From Actinomadura sp. KC06 (lineage in GTDB: Bacteria; Actinomycetota; Actinomycetes; Streptosporangiales; Streptosporangiaceae), in NCBI RefSeq assembly GCF_004348735.1, contig NZ_SMKT01000027.1:1-64000 (forward strand): 64,000 bases of DNA. The letters run 5' to 3'. The notes below the pieces were generated by a model that was given only the letters and a program-made list of their open reading frames with translations, was not told where the DNA came from and did no database searches. This document shows positions 43,622 to 52,780 of the stretch, in pieces. Within the stretch, counting starts at the first letter, position 1, and every line of letters starts with the position of its first letter. The translations under genes and the position numbers were made by a program.

Positions 43622-43627
43622 TAGGCT
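43622..43627 (+). promoter_or_regulatory. -10 box of a leaderless hxlR transcript
   Basis: TAGGCT ends seven bases before the HxlR ATG, so the regulator can be expressed independently of the thiolase. Confidence 0.45.
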
Positions 43628-43634
43628 GCCCCGT

Positions 43635-44081
43635 ATGCCGAAGGACGCCGCACCGCGCGAGTGCTCCATCGCCGACACCCTCGACCTGGTCGGCGAGCGC
43701 TGGAGCCTGCTCGTCATCCGCGAGCTGAGCTACGGGGTGCGGCGCTTCGACCAGATCGTCCGGAACACGGGCGCGTCCCGCGACATCCTCACGTCCCGGC
43801 TCCGCAAGCTGGAGGCGAACCGCATCGTCCGCCGCGAGCGCTACAGCGACCACCCGGCCCGCTACGAGTACCACCTGACGCGGGCCGGCGTGGAGCTGTG
43901 CGACGTCCTCCTCGTGCTGATGGCGTGGGGCGACCGGCACCTGCATCCCGACGATCCGCCCGTCCGCTGGCGCCATTCCTGCGGCCACACGGTCAGCCCC
44001 ATGGTGACCTGCCGCCACTGCGGAAACGAGGCCCGCCGCGGCGCGCACTCACCGTCCGGCCGCGGCGTCCTGACCAGCTGA
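43635..44081 (+). CDS. HxlR-family transcriptional regulator
   Basis: The 148-residue winged-helix protein has the HxlR signature: CSIADTLDLVGERWSLLVIREL, FDQIVRNTGASRDILTSRLRKLEANRIVRRERYSDHPARYEYHLT. A C-terminal extension has C-x2-C-type pairs (SCGHTVSPMVTCRHCG), probably a zinc ribbon. It probably controls the thiolase gene through the 42388-42431 repeat. Confidence 0.88.
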   Translation: MPKDAAPRECSIADTLDLVGERWSLLVIRELSYGVRRFDQIVRNTGASRDILTSRLRKLEANRIVRRERYSDHPARYEYHLTRAGVELCDVLLVLMAWGDRHLHPDDPPVRWRHSCGHTVSPMVTCRHCGNEARRGAHSPSGRGVLTS

Positions 44082-44321
44082 CCCGAGAATCGCGAACTTC
44101 CATCCGTCCCTAACCCATTTCCGGGTCGACGGACTGCCGATCTCATTTTCTCGGCTTGTCAAACGCATGCCTTCTTGAAGTGATCGTCTGGCCTGGTCAG
44201 TTCCGGGTCAAGGGAAGAAGTGCGCGCTCCCTTAGACGTAATAAGTCGAGGCCCGCGGTTACCGATCTTCGTTCCGGCAAAGGTGGATGAGGGTTGCGCG
44301 ATGTCCACCGGCATCGAGGAC

Positions 44322-44347
44322 CGAATTCGACATTGCCGTCGAATTCG
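44322..44347 (+). promoter_or_regulatory. Paired CGAATTCG palindromes before the MNIO operon
   Basis: Two identical 8-bp palindromes (44322-44329 and 44340-44347), 18 bases centre to centre, sit directly before the first gene. Further upstream, an AAGGGA/TCCCTT repeat and a TAGACG/TAATAA segment (about 44203-44240) may mark the promoter. A regulator site is an inference. Confidence 0.35.
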
Positions 44348-44364
44348 CGGAAATCGGGGGAGCC

Positions 44365-45009
44365 ATGGCAAGGGTGAAACGAGAACACGACGGCCACGAC
44401 GAAGAGGCGGGCGCCGACGACGTGCTGTCGTCGGTGGAGTACGCGGCCGAGCTCAGAGACGACGCGAGCGGCGTCACCTTCGGGGTGACGAGCTGCGGCG
44501 CCCCGGTCGAGGGGCTGGAGCAGCACATCTGCATGGGCCTGAACGCCTGCAACGCCTTCGACATCGACGGTGGGGCCACGATGGCCGGAACCGGGAACTG
44601 CGCGACCGTGCGCCATGTCTGCCACGGCGAGGGGCATTGCCGCGGGCAGGGCGGCTGCGGCTACGCCGGAAGCGACGAGCAGCAGTGGCGGCCCGGCGAC
44701 CAGGCGTGCCGGTTCAACGGCAGCTGCGCCAGCCCGCTCAACGTCAGCCGAGTGTTCAGCTGCGGGCCGATGAAGGGCAAGAGCGTGTGGCTGCAGGCCA
44801 GGCGCATCATGGAGGACCGGATGTACCGGGCCGGGCTGGCCTTCGGCCCGTCCCCGGCCGAGGGCATCCCCGACGACATGCTGCCCGAGTACGACCTCGA
44901 CGACGGCCACGACCTGCCGGACCCCCGCACGAACGGGCACCGCAAGGCGAGCACCCGCAAGAGGTCGGCCGGGACGCGCCGGAAGGGCGCGACCAGCAAG
45001 AAGCGATGA
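44365..45009 (+). CDS. Ten-cysteine protein of an MNIO (DUF692) operon, putative substrate
   Basis: The 214-residue protein has an acidic N-terminus (1-43) and a Cys-rich core. Its ten Cys are at 44, 56, 62, 79, 86, 92, 98, 115, 121 and 133, including CMGLNAC and [14 protein letters not shown] helical segment follows (about 138-178; [17 protein letters not shown]), then a Lys/Arg/Thr-rich tail (190-214). No signal peptide. Cys-rich proteins next to DUF692 genes are often the substrates whose cysteines are modified (as in bufferin-type systems). The conserved C-terminal half is unusual for a RiPP precursor, so an active partner role is also possible. ATG 44365; 44287 is an in-frame alternative. 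The stop overlaps the next start. Confidence 0.7.
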   Translation: MARVKREHDGHDEEAGADDVLSSVEYAAELRDDASGVTFGVTSCGAPVEGLEQHICMGLNACNAFDIDGGATMAGTGNCATVRHVCHGEGHCRGQGGCGYAGSDEQQWRPGDQACRFNGSCASPLNVSRVFSCGPMKGKSVWLQARRIMEDRMYRAGLAFGPSPAEGIPDDMLPEYDLDDGHDLPDPRTNGHRKASTRKRSAGTRRKGATSKKR

Positions 45010-45875
45010 CGCCGCCGAGCACCGGGGAACGGCCGCTCGGTTTCGGGCTGGGGCTGCGCGCGCCGCACATGGACCATGTGCGGCGCCGCCTGCCGGACGT
45101 CGGGTTCTTCGAGGTCATCTCGGAGAACTTCATGGACTGCGCGGGCGGCCGCCGCCGCGCCCTGGACGCGATCGCCGACCGCTACCCGATCGTCCTGCAC
45201 GGTGTGTCGCTGTCGATCGGCGGCACCGATCCGCTCGACTTCGGCTACCTGGCCCGGCTGCGCGACCTTGCCGACGCGGTCGGGGCCCGGCTCGTGTCCG
45301 ATCACGTCTGCTGGACGGGCGTCATGGGCCGCAACACCCATGACCTGCTGCCGCTGCCGTTCACCGAGGCGGCGCTGGCGCACGTGGCCGGGCGCGTCCG
45401 CGCCGTCCAGGACTTCCTGGGACGCAGGCTGGTGCTGGAGAACCCGAGCACGTACGTCGGGTTCACGGCGTCCACCATGACCGAGCAGGAGTTCATGTCC
45501 CGGCTCGCCGAGGACGCCGACTGCGGGCTGCTGCTGGACGTCAACAACGTCCACGTCTCGGCGGTCAACCACGACTTCGACCCGGTGGACTACCTCGACG
45601 CGATCCCCCTGGACCGGGTGGAGCAGATCCACCTGGCCGGGCACACCGACTACGGCACCCACATCATCGACACCCATGACGGCCCGGTCAGCGTCGAGGT
45701 CTGGGAGCTGTACCGCCGCGTCGCCGAACGCCGCCCCGACATTCCCGTTCTCCTGGAATGGGACGACAAACTGCCCGACTTCCCCGTCCTGGAGGACGAA
45801 CTCGGAAAGGCCCGGCAGGTCGCCGCCAGAGCCGTCCGGCAGACGGTCCCGGCCGGAGGCCGCCGCGATGGCTGA
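45006..45875 (+). CDS. DUF692 multinuclear non-heme iron oxidase (MNIO, MbnB/TglH-like)
   Basis: The 289-residue TIM-barrel enzyme has every metal-site motif of the family: LHGVSLSIG (His65), SDHVCW (99-104), [34 protein letters not shown] and LEWD. Characterised members (MbnB, TglH and bufferin MNIOs) use two or three iron ions to oxidise cysteine into oxazolone/thioamide, thiooxazole or related groups. The adjacent Cys-rich gene is the likely substrate and the next gene the partner. ATGA overlap with the first gene. Confidence 0.92.
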   Translation: MTPPSTGERPLGFGLGLRAPHMDHVRRRLPDVGFFEVISENFMDCAGGRRRALDAIADRYPIVLHGVSLSIGGTDPLDFGYLARLRDLADAVGARLVSDHVCWTGVMGRNTHDLLPLPFTEAALAHVAGRVRAVQDFLGRRLVLENPSTYVGFTASTMTEQEFMSRLAEDADCGLLLDVNNVHVSAVNHDFDPVDYLDAIPLDRVEQIHLAGHTDYGTHIIDTHDGPVSVEVWELYRRVAERRPDIPVLLEWDDKLPDFPVLEDELGKARQVAARAVRQTVPAGGRRDG

Positions 45876-46716
45876 GCCGCCCGACCTCGCCGGGCTGCAG
45901 CGATGGATGCAGACGGCGATCCTGGACCCGGACGGCGACCTGGACGAGGCGGCCCGCACGCTGACCGCGTCCGAGATGCTGACCGCCCGCCAGCGCCTGG
46001 CGATCTACTGGCGCGGCTACCGGCTCCGGCTGCTGGAGACCATGCGCGGCCTGCATCCGGGGCTGACGCATCTGCTGGGCGAGGAGACCTTCGACCGGTT
46101 TGCCCTGGACTATCTCGAAGCTCGTCCGCCCACCGCGTACTCGCTGTCCCGGCTGGACGAGGGCTTCGCGGCGCACCTGTCGGCGACCCGGCCCGACGAC
46201 GCGCGGAGCCGCGAGGAATGGCCCGACCTGATCATCGACATGGCGCGGCTGGAACGCGTCGTCACCGAGGTCGTCGAAGGCCCCGGCACCGAGAACACCC
46301 CGCTCCCGCACCCGGACGATCTCCCGGGCCCCACGGACCTGCCCGCCCTGCGCCCAGCGGTGGCGCCCTGCCTCCGCCTTCCGCGCCTGGCCTTCCCCGT
46401 CCACGAGTACCTGGCGGCCATCAGGCGGGGGGAGGACCCCGATCCTCCCGCGCCTCGCCCGGTGTGCCTGGCCGTCAACCGCCGCGACTACGAGGTCACG
46501 ATGCGGGAGCTCGACCCCGCCAACCACCGGGCCCTGCGCGCCCTGGCCGCAGGCGCCACGGTGGGCGCCGCCTTCGGGGACGCCTGCGAGCCCGGCCCCG
46601 CCGCCACCCTCCTCCACCGCTGGACCGAACTCGGCTTCTTCTCCGGCTTCCACGAACCCGGCTTCCACGAAACCGGAAGCGACACCACCACACCCACAGG
46701 AAAGGGCGCACCATGA
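45868..46716 (+). CDS. DUF2063 putative MNIO partner protein
   Basis: The 282-residue protein starts eight bases inside the DUF692 gene. Its N-terminal half matches DUF2063 ([47 protein letters not shown]). The C-terminal half has a strand-rich domain with [13 protein letters not shown]2063/MbnC-type partners bind the substrate leader and the MNIO and are needed for activity. Its tail is His/Phe/Thr-rich with a duplicated GFHE motif. The annotation DNA-binding domain sometimes given to this family is not supported here. Confidence 0.82.
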   Translation: MAEPPDLAGLQRWMQTAILDPDGDLDEAARTLTASEMLTARQRLAIYWRGYRLRLLETMRGLHPGLTHLLGEETFDRFALDYLEARPPTAYSLSRLDEGFAAHLSATRPDDARSREEWPDLIIDMARLERVVTEVVEGPGTENTPLPHPDDLPGPTDLPALRPAVAPCLRLPRLAFPVHEYLAAIRRGEDPDPPAPRPVCLAVNRRDYEVTMRELDPANHRALRALAAGATVGAAFGDACEPGPAATLLHRWTELGFFSGFHEPGFHETGSDTTTPTGKGAP

Positions 46717-48074
46717 CCACCAAGACGGCCGGCACGAAGAGCCGCGGGACGGCCACGAAGACCCGGGCCAAGGCGGCCAGAGCCGAACCGATCCGGAGCC
46801 TCGATCCGGAGAAGGGCATCCGGAGCGTCGAGGACTTGGCCAACCACCTGCATGTCGCCGCACAGGTGGAGCTGTCGACCATCCCGCTGTACCTGTACGC
46901 CGCGTACTCGATCAGGACCCGGGGGCACTCCCAGTGGGCGGCGCCGCGAGGCGTGCTGCGCTCGCTGATCGGGATCTCGATCGAGGAGATGCTGCACCTG
47001 GCGCTGGTCCGCAACCTGATGGTCGCGATCGGATACGGCGACCAGATCACGTTCTACGACGAGGACTTCATCCCGAAGTACCCGAGCCTGATGATGCACC
47101 GCTACAACCCCGACGACCCGGACGGCGCCGAGATCCTGCTCTCCCTCGACAAGCTGTCCACCGAGCAGGTGAGCACGTTCCGCAGAATCGAGATGCCGGA
47201 CAAGGTCAAGCCCGACGCGGTCACCTTCGCGGCGCATCCCGAGGACGTCGAGCAGTACAAGAGCCTGGGCGCGTTCTACCGCTCCATCCAGGACGGCTTC
47301 ACCAGGCTGGACCGTGAGGGGAAGATCCGCTGGAAGCTCGAGGACGCGCGCAAGCAGTACAAGCGCGCCTTCTGGAACGAGTTCGGCAACGGGAAGCCGA
47401 TCCGCGTCCACAACCTGGACACCGCCCTCGACGCCCTGAAGATCATCATCGAGCAGGGCGAGGGGACCCTCAAGGACCACGAGCACATCAAGGTCAAGAG
47501 CGGGGTCGAGGACTACACCCACTACGAGAAGTTCCTGCGCATCCAGCGGGGCGAGGAGGGCATCGGCGCCGTCGACGGCGACAAGCACGAGATCAAGATC
47601 GACGACCCGAAGGCCACCTGGCCCGTCGTGCCCGACCCGATGGTGGACGACTTCGAGGACCAGCCGGGCATCCACAGCCTGATGACGCTGTTCAACGCCG
47701 CCTACTGCTACACCCTCCGCCTGCTGGACGAGCTGTACCGGCACTCCACCGACGACGTGACGACGAAGAAGATCCCGGGCACCAAGCGCGAGGAGTACTT
47801 CAGCCACCGCTACGGTCTCGAACGCAACGGCGTCGCCATCATGCAGGGCGTCCTGTACCCCATCGCTCAGGCGCTCGTCACGACCCCCATCCCCGCGGGC
47901 CCGTGGAAGGGCCTCCACGCCGCGCCGTCGTTCGAGTTCTTCGACTTCTCCGACAAGCGCATCTCCATGAAACAGCAGCTCATCGACCTGTGCGACGACG
48001 CCATCGACCATTTCCCGGCCCTGGGCGGCCCCGACGGGATCCAGCGCCAGATAAGCCTCCTCGCCGACATCTGA
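46713..48074 (+). CDS. VioB-like ferritin-fold protein (PF12902 type)
   Basis: The 453-residue protein has a Lys/Thr/Ala-rich basic N-terminus (1-27). A ferritin-like domain follows (about 35-330), with LHVAAQVELSTIPLYLYAAYSI and GISIEEMLHLALVRNLMVAIG holding the Glu and His ligands, and later a HSLMTLFNAAYCYTLRLLDELY helix pair. It resembles the iron domain of VioB/RebD iminophenylpyruvate dimer synthases but lacks their heme-containing remainder. ATGA overlap makes it the fourth gene of the MNIO operon, implying a second iron-dependent step or iron supply. Confidence 0.8.
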   Translation: MTTKTAGTKSRGTATKTRAKAARAEPIRSLDPEKGIRSVEDLANHLHVAAQVELSTIPLYLYAAYSIRTRGHSQWAAPRGVLRSLIGISIEEMLHLALVRNLMVAIGYGDQITFYDEDFIPKYPSLMMHRYNPDDPDGAEILLSLDKLSTEQVSTFRRIEMPDKVKPDAVTFAAHPEDVEQYKSLGAFYRSIQDGFTRLDREGKIRWKLEDARKQYKRAFWNEFGNGKPIRVHNLDTALDALKIIIEQGEGTLKDHEHIKVKSGVEDYTHYEKFLRIQRGEEGIGAVDGDKHEIKIDDPKATWPVVPDPMVDDFEDQPGIHSLMTLFNAAYCYTLRLLDELYRHSTDDVTTKKIPGTKREEYFSHRYGLERNGVAIMQGVLYPIAQALVTTPIPAGPWKGLHAAPSFEFFDFSDKRISMKQQLIDLCDDAIDHFPALGGPDGIQRQISLLADI

Positions 48075-48096
48075 CGTCCGGAACCGCCGGGCGCGG

Positions 48097-49470
48097 TCAG
48101 CACTCGATGACGTTGACGGCCAGGCCGCCCCGCGAGGTCTCCTTGTATTTGTCGAGCATGTCGCGGCCGGTGTCGCGCATCGTCTTGATGGCCTTGTCGA
48201 GGGAGACGAAGTGGCGGCCGTCGCCGCGGAGGGAGATGCGGGCGGCGCTGATGGCCTTGATGGCGCCGACCGCGTTGCGTTCGATGCAGGGGACCTGGAC
48301 GAGGCCGCCGACGGGGTCGCAGGTGAGGCCGAGGTTGTGCTCGATGCCGATCTCGGCGGCGTTCTCGACCTGCTCGGGGGTGCCGCCGAGGACCTCGGTG
48401 AGGCCGGCGGCGGCCATCGAGCAGGCGGAGCCGACCTCGCCCTGGCAGCCGACCTCGGCGCCGGAGATGGACGCGTTCTGCTTGAACAGGACGCCGACCG
48501 CGCCGGCGGTGAGGAGGAAGCGGACGACGCCCTCGTCGTCGTGGCCCGGGACGAACCGGTCGTAGTAGTGCAGGACGGCCGGGACGATCCCGGCGGCGCC
48601 GTTGGTGGGGGCGGTGACGATGCGTCCGCCGGCGGCGTTCTCCTCGTTGACGGCGAGGGCGTAGAGGGTGACCCAGTCCATGGCGTGGAGCGGGTCGGAG
48701 GGCTTCTCGGCGGAGAGCTGCCGGTGGAGCTGGGGCGCCCGGCGGCGCACCTTGAGGCCGCCGGGGAGGAGGCCCTCGCGGGTGCAGCCCCGGTCGACGC
48801 ACGCGCGCATGACCTGCCAGAGGCCGAGGAGTTCCGCGCGGATCTCCGCGGGCGAGCGGCCGAACGCCTTCTCGTTCTCCAGCATCAGCGCGGAAATGGA
48901 AAGGCCGGTCTCGCGGCAGCGTTCGAGGAGTTCGGCGGCCGTGTCGAACGGGTGGGGCAGGACGGTGTCGTCGGGCTTGATGCGGTCGGCGCCGGTGGCG
49001 TTCTCGTCCAGGATGAAGCCGCCGCCGACCGAGTAGTACACCTTGGAGCGCAATTCGTTGCCCGAGTCGTCGCGGGCGGTGAAGCGCATTCCGTTGGGGT
49101 GGCCGGGGAGCGATTCCTTGCGCTCGAAGACGAGGTGCTCGTTGACGACGAAGGGGATGTCGTGGTCGTCGAAGAGGTGGAGCGTTCCGCGTTCGCGGAT
49201 CGCCTCAAGGCGCTCGTCGACCTTGTCCACGTCGACCAGTTCGGGTTTGTCGCCTTCGAGGCCGAGGATGACGGCCTTGTCGCTCCCGTGGCCCTTTCCG
49301 GTGAGGCCGAGGGAACCGTAGAGGGTGGCGTGGACGGTCGCCGTCTTCTCCAGCAGGCCGTCCCGGTGCAGGCCGCGGGCGAAGCGGTGCGCGGCGGCCA
49401 TCGGCCCGCCGGTATGGGACGACGAAGGTCCGATGCCGATCTTGAACAGGTCGAAAACGCTGATGGCCAT
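48097..49470 (-). CDS. sdaA: L-serine ammonia-lyase (single-chain, Fe-S)
   Basis: A 457-residue enzyme converting L-serine to pyruvate and ammonia. The N-terminal beta domain opens with [20 protein letters not shown]. The alpha domain holds the 4Fe-4S cysteines in [20 protein letters not shown] and [12 protein letters not shown], and the [19 protein letters not shown] motif. It is last in the gcv/gly operon, behind a hairpin that may attenuate it. It removes serine made by GlyA. Confidence 0.93.
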   Translation of the reverse strand: MAISVFDLFKIGIGPSSSHTGGPMAAAHRFARGLHRDGLLEKTATVHATLYGSLGLTGKGHGSDKAVILGLEGDKPELVDVDKVDERLEAIRERGTLHLFDDHDIPFVVNEHLVFERKESLPGHPNGMRFTARDDSGNELRSKVYYSVGGGFILDENATGADRIKPDDTVLPHPFDTAAELLERCRETGLSISALMLENEKAFGRSPAEIRAELLGLWQVMRACVDRGCTREGLLPGGLKVRRRAPQLHRQLSAEKPSDPLHAMDWVTLYALAVNEENAAGGRIVTAPTNGAAGIVPAVLHYYDRFVPGHDDEGVVRFLLTAGAVGVLFKQNASISGAEVGCQGEVGSACSMAAAGLTEVLGGTPEQVENAAEIGIEHNLGLTCDPVGGLVQVPCIERNAVGAIKAISAARISLRGDGRHFVSLDKAIKTMRDTGRDMLDKYKETSRGGLAVNVIEC

Positions 49471-49487
49471 TGCTGCCCCCTCGGGAG

Positions 49488-49521
49488 CCGCGCCCCCTCG
49501 CCGGTGGGCGAGAGGGCGCGG
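49488..49521 (-). terminator. Hairpin between glyA and sdaA
   Basis: CCGCGCCC-C-CTCGCC pairs with GGCGAG-A-GGGCGCGG (49488-49502 with 49507-49521), giving 14 bp with one mismatch. It is an intra-operon attenuator or partial terminator, with no T run. Confidence 0.5.
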
Positions 49522-49526
49522 AGACA

Positions 49527-50783
49527 TCACAGATCGGGATACAGGGGATGCTTGTCCGCCAGGGCCTTCGTCCGGGCGGACAGGGCGTCGCGGTCGAAGG
49601 ACGGCTGCAGCGCCAGCGCGATGACGTCGGCGACCTCGGCGAAGTCGGCGGCGGTGAAGCCGCGGGTGGCGAGGGCGGGCGTGCCGATCCGCAGCCCGGA
49701 CGTCACCATCGGCGGCCGCGGGTCGTTGGGCACGGCGTTGCGGTTCACGGTGATGCCGATGTCGTGCAGGCGGTCCTCGGCGTCCCGTCCGGTGAGGTCG
49801 GACCCGACGAGGTCGACCAGCACGAGATGGACGTCCGTCCCGCCGGTCAGCACCTTGACGCCTGCCTTCGCCGAGTCCTCGGCGAGCAGCCGGTCGGCGA
49901 GCAGCCGGGCGCCCTCGACGGTGAGCGCCTGCCGGGCCCGGAACTCCTCGGACGCGGCGATCTTGAGCGCGACGGCCTTGGCGGCGATCACATGCTCCAG
50001 CGGGCCGCCCTGCATGCCGGGGAACACCGCGGAGTTGATCTTCTTGGCGAACTCCTCGCGGGCGAGGATCAGCCCGCCGCGGGGGCCGCCGAGCGTCTTG
50101 TGCGTCGTGGTCGTGACGATGTCCGCGTGCGGGACGGGCGAGGGGTGCAGGCCCGCCGCGACGAGACCCGCGAAGTGCGCCATGTCGACCATGAGCAGCG
50201 CGCCGACCGAGTCGGCGATCTCCCGGAAGGCCGCGAAGTCGAGCTGCCGCGGGTACGCCGACCAGCCCGCCACGATCATCTTCGGGCGCTGCTCGGCCGC
50301 GAGCGCGGCCACCTCGTCCATGTCGACGAGGCCGTCCTCCGCGCGGACGTGGTACGGCACCACGTTCAGCACCTTGCCGGAGTAGTTCAGCCGCATCCCG
50401 TGGGTGAGGTGCCCGCCGTGCGCGAGGTCGAGGCCGAGGATCGTGTCCCCGTGCTGCAGCAGCGCGAAGTACACCGCCGTGTTGGCCTGCGCCCCGCTGT
50501 GCGGCTGGACGTTCGCGTGCTCGGCGCCGAACAGCGCCTTCGCCCGGTCGATCGCGAGCTGCTCGGTGACGTCGACGAACTCGCAGCCGCCGTAGTAGCG
50601 CCGGCCCGGGTAGCCCTCGGCGTACTTGTTGGTCAGGACGGAGCCCTGCGCCTCCAGGACGGACACCGGCGCGAAGTTCTCCGACGCGATCATCTCCAGA
50701 GTGGACTGCTGGCGCCGCAGCTCGGCGGCGACGGCCTCGGCGACCTCGGGGTCGGCCTCGGCGAGCGGGTCGTGCAGGCTCAC
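49527..50783 (-). CDS. glyA: Serine hydroxymethyltransferase
   Basis: The 418-residue PLP enzyme interconverts serine and glycine with tetrahydrofolate. The PLP lysine lies in [15 protein letters not shown], preceded by [16 protein letters not shown] and [16 protein letters not shown] start four bases after the gcvH stop. Under riboswitch control with the glycine cleavage genes. Confidence 0.95.
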   Translation of the reverse strand: MSLHDPLAEADPEVAEAVAAELRRQQSTLEMIASENFAPVSVLEAQGSVLTNKYAEGYPGRRYYGGCEFVDVTEQLAIDRAKALFGAEHANVQPHSGAQANTAVYFALLQHGDTILGLDLAHGGHLTHGMRLNYSGKVLNVVPYHVRAEDGLVDMDEVAALAAEQRPKMIVAGWSAYPRQLDFAAFREIADSVGALLMVDMAHFAGLVAAGLHPSPVPHADIVTTTTHKTLGGPRGGLILAREEFAKKINSAVFPGMQGGPLEHVIAAKAVALKIAASEEFRARQALTVEGARLLADRLLAEDSAKAGVKVLTGGTDVHLVLVDLVGSDLTGRDAEDRLHDIGITVNRNAVPNDPRPPMVTSGLRIGTPALATRGFTAADFAEVADVIALALQPSFDRDALSARTKALADKHPLYPDL

Positions 50784-50786
50784 CGG

Positions 50787-51176
50787 TCAGGCCTCCTCGA
50801 TCAGCTTCTCGTAGGCCGCGGAGTCGAGCAGGTCGCCCGGCTCGTCCGACACGCGGACCTTGAAGATCCAGCCCTCGCCGTACGGGTCGTCGTTGATGAC
50901 CTTCGGCTCGTCCACCACCGCGCTGTTGATCGCGGTGACCTCGCCGCTGACGGGCGAGTAGATGTCGCTGACCGACTTCGTCGACTCGACCTCGCCGCAC
51001 GGCTCGCCCGCCTCGACGGCGTCGCCCTCGGACGGCTGCAGCTCGAGGTAGACGATCTCTCCGAGGGCGTCGGCGGCGTGCGCGGTGATGCCGATGGTGA
51101 CGATGCCGTCGTCGCCCCCAAGGCCGGACACCCATTCGTGTTCTTCGCTGTAGCGGAGCTGCTCCGGAACGCTCAC
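50787..51176 (-). CDS. gcvH: Glycine cleavage system H protein
   Basis: The 129-residue lipoyl carrier has the modified Lys in [13 protein letters not shown], preceded by [10 protein letters not shown] and followed by [14 protein letters not shown] [15 protein letters not shown] 51176 is preferred (GAGAGAAG upstream); GTG 51182 adds two residues. It shuttles the aminomethyl group between the P and T proteins. Confidence 0.95.
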   Translation of the reverse strand: MSVPEQLRYSEEHEWVSGLGGDDGIVTIGITAHAADALGEIVYLELQPSEGDAVEAGEPCGEVESTKSVSDIYSPVSGEVTAINSAVVDEPKVINDDPYGEGWIFKVRVSDEPGDLLDSAAYEKLIEEA

Positions 51177-51216
51177 GATCACTTCTCTCTCTTCACTGCG
51201 GGGGTTCCCCCGAATT

Positions 51217-52320
51217 TCAGGAACGCTTGTAGAACGGCAGGGCCACCACGTCCACGGGCTCGTGCCGGCCGCGGACGTCCACGGCGAGACCGGTCTCCCC
51301 GGCGCCGCTGTCGAGGTACGCCATGGCGATCGGCTCGCCCAGTGTCGGCGACGGGGCGCCGCTCGTCACGACCCCGCACGGCGTGCCGCCGGACGTGACG
51401 ACCTGGTACCCCTTGCGCGGCGCCCGACGCCCCCGCGCCACCAGTCCCACGAGCCTACGGCCCGGCGGGGTCTGGGCCACCGCCGCCAGGGCCGACTTGC
51501 CCACGAAATCGCCCGGTTTATCCAGTTTTACGACCCGTCCGAGGCCCGCCTCGAACGGCGTCGTCTCGGCGGTCAGCTCGTTGCCGTACAGCGGCATGCC
51601 CGCCTCGAGGCGAAGGCTGTCGCGCGCCGCGAGCCCGGCGGGGACGACCCCGTCCACCCCTTCGAGCGCCTTCCACAGCCGCACGGCGTCGGACGCGTCC
51701 ACGAACAGTTCGAAGCCGTCCTCCCCGGTGTACCCCGTGCGGGCGACGAGCGCGTCGACGTCCGCGACCCGTCCCGCGAGGATCGCGTAGTACTTGAGGT
51801 CGGCCAGCGGCGCGTCGGTGAACCCTTCGAGAATCGTCTGCGAACGCGGCCCCTGCAACGCGATCAGCGCGTAGGAGCCGGACCGGTCGTCCACGGCGGC
51901 CTCGAAGCCCGCGGCCCGCTCGGCCAGCGCGTCCCGGACGACGTCGGCGTTGGCGGCGTTCGCGACGACCATCCACGTCGTGTCGGCGAGCCGGTAGACG
52001 ATCAGGTCGTCGAGGACGCCGCCGTCCGGCCCGCAGATCATCGTGTAGCGGGCCTTGCCGACGGGCATCGCCGCCAGCTTCCCGACCAGCGCGTAGTCGA
52101 GCGCGTCACCCGCGCCGGGACCGGAGAGGAAGATCTCCCCCATGTGCGACAGGTCGAACAGCCCGGCGCCGGTACGGACCGCCTGATGCTCGGCGGTCTC
52201 GCTCCTGTAGCGCAGCGGCATCAGGTAACCGGCGAAGTCCACGAGGTTCGCGCCGAGGTCGGTATGGACGTCGTGCAACGGCGTTTTCTTCGCGCTTTTC
52301 GCGGGTGGATCGGCGGGCAT
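51217..52320 (-). CDS. gcvT: Glycine cleavage system aminomethyltransferase (T protein)
   Basis: The 367-residue protein transfers the aminomethyl carbon to tetrahydrofolate, releasing ammonia. It begins [27 protein letters not shown] and has DLSHMGEI, the folate-binding [15 protein letters not shown] and [17 protein letters not shown] 52320 follows AAGGAGC. It is the first gene behind the riboswitch. The P protein gene is not in this window. Confidence 0.95.
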   Translation of the reverse strand: MPADPPAKSAKKTPLHDVHTDLGANLVDFAGYLMPLRYRSETAEHQAVRTGAGLFDLSHMGEIFLSGPGAGDALDYALVGKLAAMPVGKARYTMICGPDGGVLDDLIVYRLADTTWMVVANAANADVVRDALAERAAGFEAAVDDRSGSYALIALQGPRSQTILEGFTDAPLADLKYYAILAGRVADVDALVARTGYTGEDGFELFVDASDAVRLWKALEGVDGVVPAGLAARDSLRLEAGMPLYGNELTAETTPFEAGLGRVVKLDKPGDFVGKSALAAVAQTPPGRRLVGLVARGRRAPRKGYQVVTSGGTPCGVVTSGAPSPTLGEPIAMAYLDSGAGETGLAVDVRGRHEPVDVVALPFYKRS

Positions 52321-52390
52321 GGGTTCGGCTCCTTCGTCACGGGCACGCGTGGTCCATCGTCCCACTCGCGCACCGGGCGTATCGGTGCCT

Positions 52391-52600
52391 CCCCCTCTGT
52401 CATCGGCGCCTGAGAGCTTCACCCGTCCCCGCCTGCAACGGGCGGACGGGCTTTCACCTTCGGCGGGGGAACTAGGTCCCCGCTTTCCAGAGGTCGCCTC
52501 GCCCGTGCGGTCCGTGGGCCTGAGAGGTTCCGGGGAGGAGTTGCTCCTTCGGCGTCCCCCACCGGCTGCGAGGGACTCTCCCGCACGGGATCGTCGGCTG
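52391..52600 (-). promoter_or_regulatory. Tandem glycine riboswitch upstream of gcvT
   Basis: Minus-strand RNA has two aptamers, each ending in the conserved CTCTCAGG (52526-52519 and 52416-52409) with a CCGAAGG purine-rich arm before it. A short linker joins them, as in the classical cooperative glycine riboswitch. A TAGCCT -10 box (52612-52607) places the transcript start near 52600. A GCACCG/CGGTGC hairpin between aptamer 2 and gcvT may be part of the expression platform. It is expected to switch the operon on when glycine is abundant. Confidence 0.88.
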
Positions 52601-52780
52601 CCGGTCAGGCTAGCAGCGGCTACGCCCCACGACCAGCCATCACCCAGGCGGCCACCCGCCCAGGACGGCACGGCTTCCTCAGTGAGGATTCAACCGGACG
52701 CGGGGCGTTGACGTACTCTGAACTGATTGCTGGAGATCACCCCCGGTGTGCGGGGTGCACGACCCGGAGGGCGAAGCCGC

